DNA from: Anaerolineae bacterium
Lineage (GTDB): Bacteria > Chloroflexota > Anaerolineae > Promineifilales > Promineifilaceae
NCBI GenBank assembly: GCA_007123775.1
Contig: SLGK01000021.1
Location: 1-35,137 of the forward strand
Direction: 5' to 3'
Length of the DNA: 35,137 nucleotides
The notes beneath the pieces were generated by a model. It made no database searches, had not been told where the DNA came from, and saw nothing but the letters and a program-made list of their open reading frames with translations. The stretch's first letter is position 1. Each line of letters starts with the position of its first letter. Shown here in pieces: positions 6,164 to 15,315 of the stretch. Position numbers and translations under genes: made by a program.

Positions 6164-7270
6164 ATGTCAGGACGAGTCGTCTTTCCCTTCACCGCCATTG
6201 TCGGCCAGGAACGCATGAAACGCGCCCTCATTCTCAACGCCGTAAACCCCCAAATTGGCGGCGTTTTGATTCGGGGCGAACGAGGCACGGCCAAATCGAC
6301 CGCCGCCCGCGCTCTGGCCGCCCTGCTGCCCGACATCGAGGTGGTGGCCGATTGTCGCTTTGGCTGCGACCCACGCCGGCCGAACAATTGGTGTGACGAC
6401 TGCCGTATTAAACATGGGGATGGTGGGGAACTGGTAACGGCCGTTCGCCGCACCCCCTTTGTCGATCTCCCCGTCAGCGCCACCGAGGACCGGGTGGTAG
6501 GCACGCTGGACATCGAAAAGGCGATCCAGCGCGGCGAAAAACATTTTGAGGCGGGCGTGCTGGCCTCGGCCAACCGGGGGCTGCTCTACGTCGATGAGGT
6601 CAACCTGCTCGACGACCACGTGGTAGACCTGCTGCTTGATTCCGCCGCTATGGGCATCAACGTCGTCGAGCGGGAAGGCATCAGCTTTACCCATCCCGCC
6701 AAATTCATTCTGGTGGGCACCATGAACCCCGAAGAGGGGGATTTGCGCCCCCAACTGCTGGATCGCTTCGCTTTCTCCGTGCAAATTACCGGCCTGACCG
6801 AAGCCCAGCAGCGTATCCAAATTTTAGAGCGACGCATCGCTTTTGAAGTGGACCCCGACACCTTTCGTGAGGAGTGGCAGGCCTCAGAGCAGACCCTCTC
6901 CCAGCAAATTGCCCGCGCCCGCCGCATGGCCAATCAGGTCAAATATTCGCGCCGCGATCTGGCCTCGATTGCCGGCCTGATGGGGTCGCTCAAGGTAGAC
7001 GGCCACCGGGCCGACCTGGTGATTTTGCGCGGGGCGCAGGCCCACGCTGCCTTCCAGGGCCGAGAGTACATTATTGACGAAGACATTGTGCTGGCGGCCG
7101 AACTGGCTCTGCCCCATCGTATCAAGGGCAGTCGCTTTCAGGACAATATGCTGAGTGCCCATGAGTTGGAAGAACAGTTGGACCTGGTGCAAAGTGATAT
7201 GGGCCTGGGCGAAGAGGGTGAACCGCTGGACGAAACGGCCGATTCCAGCAGCGTAAAAAAAAAGCCTTAG
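6164..7270 (+). CDS. Metallochelatase AAA+ ATPase, ChlI/CobS-like half of a ChlD-type cobaltochelatase
   Basis: A 368-aa AAA+ motor of the Mg/Co-chelatase family that drives metal insertion into a tetrapyrrole together with a large CobN/ChlH subunit. Walker A is GERGTAKS (38-45) and Walker B LLYVDEVNLL (about 140-149). A four-cysteine insert (Cys64, 68, 77, 80) and the GTMNPEEGDLRPQLLDRF sensor region follow. The N-terminus FPFTAIVGQE and IGGVLIRGE is that of the 'putative cobaltochelatase' ChlD-type proteins (about 630-690 aa, AAA+ plus VWA). The frame ends in VKKKP-stop right after an A9 run. The VWA half follows in the -1 frame with no stop between, so a fused 682-aa product is possible. 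Start ATG at 6164 with GGAGA 7 nt upstream. No other chlorophyll or B12 gene is in the window. Confidence 0.88.
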   Translation: MSGRVVFPFTAIVGQERMKRALILNAVNPQIGGVLIRGERGTAKSTAARALAALLPDIEVVADCRFGCDPRRPNNWCDDCRIKHGDGGELVTAVRRTPFVDLPVSATEDRVVGTLDIEKAIQRGEKHFEAGVLASANRGLLYVDEVNLLDDHVVDLLLDSAAMGINVVEREGISFTHPAKFILVGTMNPEEGDLRPQLLDRFAFSVQITGLTEAQQRIQILERRIAFEVDPDTFREEWQASEQTLSQQIARARRMANQVKYSRRDLASIAGLMGSLKVDGHRADLVILRGAQAHAAFQGREYIIDEDIVLAAELALPHRIKGSRFQDNMLSAHELEEQLDLVQSDMGLGEEGEPLDETADSSSVKKKP

Positions 7271-7285
7271 ACTCCGAAACTGAGG
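7255..7285 (+). promoter_or_regulatory. Candidate recoding (frameshift/slippage) site, A9 tract plus hairpin
   Basis: Nine consecutive A (7255-7263) occur as GTA-AAA-AAA-AAG in the ChlI frame. The zero-frame TAG is at 7268-7270. The -1 frame (AAA AAA AAA GCC TTA GAC) is open into the VWA gene. A hairpin CCTTAG (7265-7270), 9-nt loop, CTGAGG (7280-7285, one G-U) overlaps the stop. The hairpin starts only 1 nt after the A run, closer than the usual 5-9 nt for ribosomal frameshifting, so transcriptional slippage is equally possible. A sequencing error in the homopolymer is the null explanation. Confidence 0.6.
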
Positions 7286-7296
7286 AAGGGGCCGAC

Positions 7297-8211
7297 GTGG
7301 CCCAAACCGAGGCCGGGCCGCAAAGTGTGCCCCAAACGCCGCAGGATAGCCCCTGGTGGGAAGGCGGTCAGAAAAAAGAGGCGACCGGCGAGTTCACCGC
7401 CCGCCGCCTCGATACCCAGCTAGACCGGCTGACCCGCAACCAGGCCGGCCGTCGCTCTCGTACCAGAACTGACCGCAAACGAGGCCGCTACATCCAATCC
7501 CGCATCCCCAAACAAGGCAAAAAGGTAAGCGATCTGGCCTTTGACGCTACGCTGCGGGCGGCCGCCCCCTACCAAAAAAGCCGCGACCGCTCCAAAATGG
7601 CCCTTTCGCTGCGCCGCTCTGACCTGCGTGAGAAGGTGCGGGTGCGTCGCTCAGCCAACCTGATTCTGTTTGTGGTCGATGCCAGTTGGAGCATGGCCGT
7701 CGCCGAGCGCATGGAAGCGACCAAAGGGGCTATCATGTCGCTGCTGACCGATGCCTACCAACGGCGCGACCGGGTGGGGCTGATCGTCTTCAACAAAAAT
7801 GACGCCCATCTGGTGCTGGCCCCAACCAATTCGGTGCAGTTGGCCCGCCGCGCTCTGGCCGACATTGCCGTTGGCGGTAAAACCCCGCTGTCGGCCGGCC
7901 TGCAACTGGCCTATGACGTCATTCGCAAAGAATCGTACACCCATCCTGACGTAATGCCGCTGATGATTTTGCTGACCGACGGGGCGGGCAACGTCAGTCT
8001 GACCAATCTGCCCCCCCAGGAGGAAGCGCACCGCATTGCCCGAATGATTAAAGAAGAAGGGGTGCGTTCGGTGGTAATCAATATGGAACATGCCGCTTTT
8101 GACCAGGGATTGGCCCGGCTGCTGGCCGAAAAGCTAGACGCGCCCTGCCACGCCCTGGCCGACCTGCGGGCCGATACGCTGTATCAGAAGGTGGTGGCGG
8201 AGCTAGAATAG
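7297..8211 (+). CDS. VWA-domain chelatase subunit, ChlD/CobT-like C-terminal half
   Basis: A 304-aa protein if it starts at the GTG at 7297, but no Shine-Dalgarno precedes that codon and the frame is open upstream to the A9 tract. It is more likely the C-terminal half of a fused 682-aa AAA+/VWA chelatase protein. The order is an acidic/proline linker (ETEEGAD...QTPQDSPWW), a basic stretch, the conserved GRYIQSRIP and DLREKVRVRRSANL, then a VWA domain. Its MIDAS residues are all present: DASWS (128-132), Thr196 in GGKTPLSAG and Asp228 in LLTDGAGN. It would act as the platform coupling the ATPase to the large chelatase subunit. The stop is 5 nt before the next gene. Confidence 0.85.
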   Translation: MAQTEAGPQSVPQTPQDSPWWEGGQKKEATGEFTARRLDTQLDRLTRNQAGRRSRTRTDRKRGRYIQSRIPKQGKKVSDLAFDATLRAAAPYQKSRDRSKMALSLRRSDLREKVRVRRSANLILFVVDASWSMAVAERMEATKGAIMSLLTDAYQRRDRVGLIVFNKNDAHLVLAPTNSVQLARRALADIAVGGKTPLSAGLQLAYDVIRKESYTHPDVMPLMILLTDGAGNVSLTNLPPQEEAHRIARMIKEEGVRSVVINMEHAAFDQGLARLLAEKLDAPCHALADLRADTLYQKVVAELE

Positions 8212-8216
8212 TAGCT

Positions 8217-9884
8217 ATGTTAACTGAGCAGAAAATCGCCGACCTGATTGCCTTGATACGGCGTCGTTATGAGGATTGGGAGGATTTTGATCACACCCAG
8301 TTCGTGGCCGATGAAATTGAGCCGAAGCAGATAACGGCCGTTAAAGCCGAAACCTGGCTCAATCAAGAGGAACTGGACCGGCTGATTGCCCTGGGCCAGT
8401 ATGACCTGATCCTCGAGCGGCTGCAAAACCTGTGCCGGGACAACAATATGCTGTGGCGGCAGGTGCCGTCGGCGGGGGATACGGCCGTTCTCACCCACCC
8501 CGATCTCGATCCCGCCACCTTTGCTACTCAAGTTCGCAACCTGCTCTACGCCGACCCGCCCCCGGCCGAGCGGCTGCAACATTTCAGCGACTACCTGGAC
8601 GCCCAAAACCTGCCCAACAAATGGACCTTCGCCACCTATCTGCTCTTCTTCTGCCTCCCGGACGATGAGATGTTCGTCAAGCCGGAAGCGGCTACCTGGT
8701 TCCTCAAGTTTGTGGGCCACCCCTTACAGGGCCAACCCTTACAGGGCCAACCCGTGCGGATCAGTGGCGCACCCGACGCCGAGACCTATGGCCTAATCCG
8801 GGAGGCGGCGCGGGAGTTGTACAACTATCTACTCGACTACGGCGCGGGCGATATGATCGACGTGCAGAGCTTCCTCTGGGTCTGTTTTCGGGAGAATAAA
8901 GAAAGAGTCGGCCGTTTAGACCGGCGCGGTCAGGTAGAATTGGACATCCCCACCGCCCCCCCTCATGCCCTGGCTGAATCGGCCGAAACATACGATTCGG
9001 TAGCCGATGGGGTAAATGGGGCAGAAACGGCCGTGCCCCAACCCCTGATCCCCATCGCCCAACTCACCCAAAACAGCGGCATCCCCGCCGGGCAGTGGCA
9101 AACCTGGATCGAGGCGATTGGGCGCAAGGGGCAGCTTATCTTTTACGGACCGCCGGGCACGGGCAAAACCTTTCTGGCTGAGCAGTTGGCCGCCCATCTG
9201 GTTGGGGGCGGGCGTGGCCTACGGCAGCTCATCCAGTTCCATCCCGCCTACAGCTATGAGGATTTTGTGCAGGGCCTACGCCCCACCGTGCGCGACGATG
9301 GCGGCCTGCGCTATGAACTGGTCCCCGGCCATTTTCGCCGCTTTTGTGAGCAGGCGGCACGGCTAGACGAAACGGACATCTGCGTTCTGATCATTGACGA
9401 GATCAACCGGGCCAATCTGGCCAGCGTTTTTGGCGAATTGATGTACCTGCTGGAATACCGGGAGCGGGCTATGCCGTTGGCTGTGGGAGAACGGCCGTTT
9501 CACATCCCGCGCAACGTCAGAATCATCGGCACCATGAATACGGCCGATCGCTCCATTGCCCTGGTAGACCACGCCCTGCGCCGCCGCTTTGCCTTTGTCC
9601 ACCTGCCGCCGCTGTACGACAGTCTGATCCACTACCACCAGCAGCAGCAAACCGGCTTCGATCTGCGCCCGCTGATCAGCCTGCTGCGCCGCATCAACAC
9701 TACCATTGGCGACCCGCATTACCACCTGGGCATCACCTACTTTCTCCTGCCCGACCTGACCCGCCACCTGCCCCACATCTGGCAAATGGAAATTGAACCC
9801 TACCTGGAAGAGTATTTCTTCGACCAGCCGGATCGCGTTGATTTGTTTCGCTGGACGGCCGTTGCTGCCGAACTGACAGCGTGA
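8217..9884 (+). CDS. McrB-like AAA+ ATPase (AAA_5), no McrC partner
   Basis: A 555-aa protein with an uncharacterised N-terminal region (1-about 285; a conserved-looking core NKWTFATYLLFFCLPDD is at 134-150) and a C-terminal McrB/dynein-type AAA+ domain. Walker A is GPPGTGKT (311-318). The McrB-type FHPAYSYEDFVQGLRP is at 341-356, Walker B CVLIIDEINRAN at 389-400, and sensor/arginine motif GTMNTADRSI...DHALRRRF at 438-458. McrB proteins normally work with the McrC nuclease, which is absent here; galE follows. The gene starts 5 nt after the VWA chelatase gene with no strong Shine-Dalgarno, so it is probably coupled to it. A perfect 15-bp tandem duplication gives PLQGQPLQGQP at 169-179. Function open: solitary defence ATPase or a chaperone-like partner of the chelatase. 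Confidence 0.8.
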   Translation: MLTEQKIADLIALIRRRYEDWEDFDHTQFVADEIEPKQITAVKAETWLNQEELDRLIALGQYDLILERLQNLCRDNNMLWRQVPSAGDTAVLTHPDLDPATFATQVRNLLYADPPPAERLQHFSDYLDAQNLPNKWTFATYLLFFCLPDDEMFVKPEAATWFLKFVGHPLQGQPLQGQPVRISGAPDAETYGLIREAARELYNYLLDYGAGDMIDVQSFLWVCFRENKERVGRLDRRGQVELDIPTAPPHALAESAETYDSVADGVNGAETAVPQPLIPIAQLTQNSGIPAGQWQTWIEAIGRKGQLIFYGPPGTGKTFLAEQLAAHLVGGGRGLRQLIQFHPAYSYEDFVQGLRPTVRDDGGLRYELVPGHFRRFCEQAARLDETDICVLIIDEINRANLASVFGELMYLLEYRERAMPLAVGERPFHIPRNVRIIGTMNTADRSIALVDHALRRRFAFVHLPPLYDSLIHYHQQQQTGFDLRPLISLLRRINTTIGDPHYHLGITYFLLPDLTRHLPHIWQMEIEPYLEEYFFDQPDRVDLFRWTAVAAELTA

Positions 9885-9910
9885 TTGCAAGATTGGGCGT
9901 GTATATAAGC

Positions 9911-10003
9911 AAGGTGGCGGGGCGGCGAAGTGGCGAAGTGGCAAAATAACCCCGTCACTTCGTAACACTGCCACTTCGCAACACCGCCACTTCGCAACTC
10001 TGC
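9911..10003. repeat. GTGGCGAAG-family inverted hairpin repeat (B2)
   Basis: Plus-sense units GGTGGCGGGGCGGCGAAG...TGGCGAAGTGGC are followed by inverse units GTCACTTCGTAAC, CTGCCACTTCGC and CCGCCACTTCGC around an AAAATAACCCC centre. It fills the gap between the McrB-like gene and galE and ends 16 nt before the AAGGAG Shine-Dalgarno of galE. Confidence 0.85.
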
Positions 10004-10028
10004 AACATCGAACAAGGAGACAACACTC

Positions 10029-11009
<981 letters not shown>

Positions 11010-11012
<3 letters not shown>

Positions 11013-11064
11013 TGCGTAATGCGTAGTGCGTAGACTCGTTACGCACTACGCACTACGCATTACG
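11010..11064. repeat. TAGTGCG-family inverted hairpin repeat (A3)
   Basis: TAGTGCGTAATGCGTAGTGCGTAG, spacer ACTCGTT, then ACGCACTACGCACTACGCA as the inverse arm. It begins with the galE stop codon and fills the galE-thioesterase gap. Confidence 0.9.
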
Positions 11065-11074
11065 AGAAAATTCC

Positions 11075-11503
11075 ATGAATCAAACCAATTTCCCTTACGA
11101 AACCGAAATCGAAGTCATCTTCCGTGACGTAGACGCGATGGGTCACGTCAACAACGCCGTCTTTTTTACCTACATGGAGACGGCTCGCGTCAAATATGTG
11201 ACGCAGGTATTTGAGAAGACCGACCTGCTGGACCTGCCGCTGATTTTGGTGAAGGCGGAGTGCAATTACCACTCCCCGGCGCTGCTAGGTGAGGTGCTGG
11301 TGGTGGGGATCGGGTTGACACGATTCGGCCGTTCCAGCTTTGATTTGACCTATCGGGTTGAGGTGAAAAACGGCCGTCTTATTGCCAGCGGCCATACGGT
11401 CCAGGTAATGTACGATTACGTCAGTCGCAGCGCGTTTCCTATCCCCGAAGACATCCGGGAGCGGGTGCTGGCGTTTCAGGGGGATTGGGGGTTGGGTGGA
11501 TAG
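11075..11503 (+). CDS. Acyl-CoA thioesterase, 4HBT hotdog family (YbgC/FadM-like)
   Basis: A 142-aa single hotdog-fold thioesterase hydrolysing acyl-CoA or acyl-ACP. The family active-site motif is seen at 17-27 as RDVDAMGHVNN with catalytic Asp20 and the GHVNN turn, followed by the helix FFTYMETAR. Length is normal (130-150 aa). Start ATG at 11075; the ribosome-binding site is weak (GAGAAA) because the upstream gap is repeat A3. Co-directional with galE 62 nt upstream, probably only loosely linked. Substrate unknown. Confidence 0.88.
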   Translation: MNQTNFPYETEIEVIFRDVDAMGHVNNAVFFTYMETARVKYVTQVFEKTDLLDLPLILVKAECNYHSPALLGEVLVVGIGLTRFGRSSFDLTYRVEVKNGRLIASGHTVQVMYDYVSRSAFPIPEDIRERVLAFQGDWGLGG

Positions 11504-11546
11504 CATGCGTTCGGAAAGCTAAAACCATAGCGGGCCTCCAAATGAT

Positions 11547-11574
11547 TTGAAATCAGCGTTGACTGTGATAAGAT
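11547..11574 (+). promoter_or_regulatory. Promoter candidate for the secreted propeller gene
   Basis: TTGAAA (11547-11552), 16-nt spacer, TAAGAT (11569-11574), about 100 nt upstream of the ATG. The rest of 11504-11672 shows no gene; a good AGGAGG Shine-Dalgarno sits 7 nt before the start at 11673. Confidence 0.4.
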
Positions 11575-11672
11575 TCCTATCAACCTGACCTTATAGTCAG
11601 TGTGTTTCATAACCAGTTGTTCGAACATCTTGGTCGGCGTAATCTCAAAGAACCTTTGCCAGGAGGCTCAAA

Positions 11673-14600
11673 ATGGATCGTATCAGGATTTGGTTTTCTC
11701 TCAGTATACTACTTACAGGCACGCTCATCTTAAGCCAAACGGCCGTTCGTACTCAAGCACAGCCCACCTCACAAGAACGGATTCCATTGGTAATTACCGA
11801 CTACCTGATGCTGCCCCACCTAGAATTAGACACAACCCCGGGACAGCGGGTACTGCCACCAATCATTCCCGATGGTGACCCGCCTATCAATAACATCGGC
11901 TTATGGAGCCGGATGGTTTTCCAGTCGTATCGGGATGGTGTGTGGAACATCTACAGCAGTAGATTTCACGGATCTGAATTACAGCAGCTAACAAATGAAG
12001 CCGCCCACAATATTCACCCTGACTTCAATCGGGGCACCAACCAGATTGTCTTTGCCTCACAATCTCCCAACGGCTTCGCTATCCATCGCATGAATAGCGA
12101 TGGCAGCCATCGGGTTGCTCTAACCAACACGGCCGGCGACGATGTGTATCCTCGCTGGTCGCCCGATGGCAGCAAAATCGTTTTTGAATCTTACCGGGAT
12201 GGGCAAGCCGAAATATATGTGATGAACGCCGATGGCAGCCAGTTACAGCGGCTTACCTACCACCCCGGCTTTGATGGTATGCCCACCTGGTCGCCTGATG
12301 GCAGCAAAATCGCTTTTGTTTCTCAACGAAGCGGTCTTTTACGCATCTGGGTCATGAATGCCGATGGCAGTAACCCCGTGCAGATCTCGCAGACCCCTAG
12401 CAGCGTCTATCCGGCCTGGTCCCCCGACAGCACCAAAATCGCTTATAGTGCTGACAGCAACCAGGATGGCTGGCTTGAAGTGTGGGTTATGAACGCTGAT
12501 GGCACCAATGCCCATCATGTGCGTTCACCCCTCGGCAACCAAGATTTTTGGGTACGCGGCTGGTCACCAGACAGCCGATATATTACCTATACCCAGGTTA
12601 ACTTTGTCCAATACAATGGCGCCTGGTTTTGGACAGATGCGTTGCTTAGAGGGATCAACCCCAACAATAATATGCCTGCTCAAATTCACTCAAGTCTATA
12701 TGATTGGCACCCCCACTGGCAGACAAGCGATGCAATTGCTCCAATTGTTTCCCTGCACCACCATCCCGATTACGCGCCACCAGAGCCGCTTTTATGTTGG
12801 GAAGGGACGGATGTTGGTATTGCTGGCTTTTTGAACTTTGACGTGCAGTACCGGCCGGCCAGCAGCGGCCAATGGCAAGATTGGCTGATGGGTATTACCG
12901 AAACAGAAGCCAATTTGACTGCACCTTTGGGGGACAGCTACATCTTTCGCATCCGGGGGCGCGATCATGCCTTCAACGTAAGTGACTGGCAGGTATCGCC
13001 CAGGCCCTTGACTTTGTACGCCTGGAAGCTGCAAGGGCATATGACCGACAATGCTGGCGTGCCGGTAAGGGGTGCAACGATTGAGACCACACCGCCACCA
13101 TTCTTGTTCAAAGAGGCAGATAGTGCCGGCCAATTTGCGCTCTACGTAGACCAGATATTGAGTAGCTACCAGGTTAGCTGGCAGAAGCCAGGGTACGGCA
13201 GCCTGCCCACGACCCATTACGGTGGCGGACACACAGAAGCACAGGCTCATATTGTTCTGCCCCCAACTGACGATCTGGTTGAAAATGGCAGTTTTGAACT
13301 GGGCAACCTGGGGCCAGCTTGGCAGGCAGTCGGCGAATATACACCTAATGTTATAAGTACGGCCTTTAATACCGGGCATTACGCGGCCGCGCTGGGTCGT
13401 GAGATGTTGGATCCGACAATTTCTGAATGGGACGAGATAGGTGGCGCCGCTTCAACTGATCATAAGGCTGTTTTTGATAATAACGGCCGTCTTCACCTGC
13501 TTTGGAAGTATGGTCAACAGCTTCATTATTCCCAACGAACAGCCACCGGCATTTGGACAACACCGGTTATATTGTCGCCACAAACCGGGCCCATTCGGGA
13601 TATGGAAATTGTTGTAGACAGTAACAACATTATCCATGTCATCTGGCAGCAGCAGATAGAGTGGATAGATGATGTCTATTACAAATACCTGGCAGATGAT
13701 GAGTGGAGTACAACAGTTAATCTAACCGCTTTTGCTACATCACCAACCTGGTCATTTAGAATAGCAGCCACCGATGATGGCATAGTTCATGTTCTTTTGC
13801 CTGTTTACGGAAACACCGGTTCCTTATTGTATTACCGGGAACGGGACTTAGCAGGGAACTGGTCTGATCCCTTGCTCCTTATTGACCAGATGGTTGCCAA
13901 TGCACTACTGAAAAGTCAGGGTAATACTTTACACCTTGTTACTGCTGTAGGCTCATACACGGAACCAAGTCATTATCGGCAGAAAACATCTGGCGGGAGT
14001 TGGAGTATACCACAAACCGTTCCTGTGATAGCTACTATGAACCAATTCGAGCTGCTTATAGCCCCAAATGGACAGTTGCACCTGTTATCCTGGCGGTCAA
14101 ATGGGCCAGGATTGTATCACAGTCGGCGGTCTGTGGCCGGGCAGTGGAGTTCACCTTATCTGGTAACGCAGCAGAATGTTAGCCCTCTTTCCCTGCGTTT
14201 TCTGGTGACGCCTGACAATAGCTTACACTTGCTTTGGAATGTTAATAGTAGTATGCCATATGACCCGCAGGAGGTTGGTCTGCACTACACCAGGCGTTTA
14301 GCTAACGGTCAGTGGACAGCACAACAATGGGTATGGTCAAACGGGGCGGCAATTCCCCGCATGTTTGACGCTGACGAAGTTGGCAATTTGCATTTGCTAT
14401 TTGGGGAATTTGGGGCCAATGCCTCCTATTATCTTATGGCTTCACCAGAAGGAAGATGGGCCTGGCCACCACTAATAATCAGTAACAGCACCAGTGAGTT
14501 ACGTGGGAAGGTGGAGGTGGGGGCGGCCGGCGTCATTCATTTACTACAAGGCACCTGGCGACACGCACTGCTGACATTATCCGGCGGTGAATCAACGCTG

Positions 14601-15296
14601 TCACAAACTATCACCATTCCGGCAGAGATGACAGATCGTTATCTTTCTTTTGTCTACCGGATGGCGGGCGCATCGCCTGCGCTCAATACGGGACTGACGA
14701 TTAACTTATCCACAGACAATGAAACAATGGTACTGGCGCACATTGAGGAAAATGTTAGTGACTGGACACAGGTTAGCTTACCGTTAGCTGACTGGGCCGG
14801 GGAAACAATTACCCTGACCTGGGATGTACCCCAACCGGTTTTAGCCATTCCTGTATCGGTAGGCCTAGATGATGTTACTTTGGGTTCAGCGCATCCTGAC
14901 GTCTGGTTGGCCCCGCTGCCCAGACAGCTCGCGCTGCCCGGTGAGACTGTCTCTTATCAGTTGGTTTATGGTAATCAGGGCGGCGCGGCGGCTACGGCCG
15001 TTTCTGTCACGCTCCCAATACCGGCAAACTTGCTGTTTGTTTCGGCCATACCTGCTCCTACCACCAGCGGCACATCTTTGACCTGGGAGTTGGGCGATCT
15101 GCCCCCCTTCAGCGATGCTGGCACGATTGAATTGACTTTAGCGGTAGCGGATCAGGCTCCGTTGTTTACAATCTTGTCAACAACGGCCGTTATTGGCACA
15201 CTCGATTTAGAATTGGAACTGCTGAATAATGAACGGCCGTTACGCATCTTTGTTGGTCGTGAACAATATCTGCCAATCGTCGCGGCGTCTCAATAA
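11673..15296 (+). CDS. Large secreted protein with TolB-like and sialidase-like propellers and a DUF11-type C-terminus
   Basis: A 1207-aa exported protein of unknown role. A signal peptide (about 1-30) is followed by several TolB/PD40 blades at about 75-360 (recurring WSPDGSKI, YRDGQAEIYVMNADGS). A carboxypeptidase-regulatory-like domain lies at about 455-530 (GVPVRGATIETT), and a second set of blade-like repeats at about 585-960 (HLLWKYGQQLHYSQR, VIHLLQGTW). A jelly-roll-like segment lies at about 975-1090, and a DUF11/CARDB-like domain at about 1095-1190 (ETVSYQLVYGNQG). It ends EQYLPIVAASQ, similar to the YLPLV-type tails I recall on many Chloroflexota secreted proteins. No catalytic motif was recognised; surface binding or adhesion is plausible. 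AGGAGG precedes the start. Composition looks AT-richer than the neighbours. Confidence 0.8.
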   Translation: MDRIRIWFSLSILLTGTLILSQTAVRTQAQPTSQERIPLVITDYLMLPHLELDTTPGQRVLPPIIPDGDPPINNIGLWSRMVFQSYRDGVWNIYSSRFHGSELQQLTNEAAHNIHPDFNRGTNQIVFASQSPNGFAIHRMNSDGSHRVALTNTAGDDVYPRWSPDGSKIVFESYRDGQAEIYVMNADGSQLQRLTYHPGFDGMPTWSPDGSKIAFVSQRSGLLRIWVMNADGSNPVQISQTPSSVYPAWSPDSTKIAYSADSNQDGWLEVWVMNADGTNAHHVRSPLGNQDFWVRGWSPDSRYITYTQVNFVQYNGAWFWTDALLRGINPNNNMPAQIHSSLYDWHPHWQTSDAIAPIVSLHHHPDYAPPEPLLCWEGTDVGIAGFLNFDVQYRPASSGQWQDWLMGITETEANLTAPLGDSYIFRIRGRDHAFNVSDWQVSPRPLTLYAWKLQGHMTDNAGVPVRGATIETTPPPFLFKEADSAGQFALYVDQILSSYQVSWQKPGYGSLPTTHYGGGHTEAQAHIVLPPTDDLVENGSFELGNLGPAWQAVGEYTPNVISTAFNTGHYAAALGREMLDPTISEWDEIGGAASTDHKAVFDNNGRLHLLWKYGQQLHYSQRTATGIWTTPVILSPQTGPIRDMEIVVDSNNIIHVIWQQQIEWIDDVYYKYLADDEWSTTVNLTAFATSPTWSFRIAATDDGIVHVLLPVYGNTGSLLYYRERDLAGNWSDPLLLIDQMVANALLKSQGNTLHLVTAVGSYTEPSHYRQKTSGGSWSIPQTVPVIATMNQFELLIAPNGQLHLLSWRSNGPGLYHSRRSVAGQWSSPYLVTQQNVSPLSLRFLVTPDNSLHLLWNVNSSMPYDPQEVGLHYTRRLANGQWTAQQWVWSNGAAIPRMFDADEVGNLHLLFGEFGANASYYLMASPEGRWAWPPLIISNSTSELRGKVEVGAAGVIHLLQGTWRHALLTLSGGESTLSQTITIPAEMTDRYLSFVYRMAGASPALNTGLTINLSTDNETMVLAHIEENVSDWTQVSLPLADWAGETITLTWDVPQPVLAIPVSVGLDDVTLGSAHPDVWLAPLPRQLALPGETVSYQLVYGNQGGAAATAVSVTLPIPANLLFVSAIPAPTTSGTSLTWELGDLPPFSDAGTIELTLAVADQAPLFTILSTTAVIGTLDLELELLNNERPLRIFVGREQYLPIVAASQ

Positions 15297-15315
15297 CAAA
15301 GGTGTCTCTTGCCGT

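Noticed and set aside
5953-6573. 206-aa minus-strand ORF
   Set aside because: It overlaps the first third of the chelatase ATPase gene on the other strand, and its 3' part translates TAGTGCG repeats.
6164-8211. (Bacterio)chlorophyll synthesis locus
   Set aside because: The proteins are of the ChlD-type putative cobaltochelatase kind, and no bch/chl or photosystem gene is nearby.
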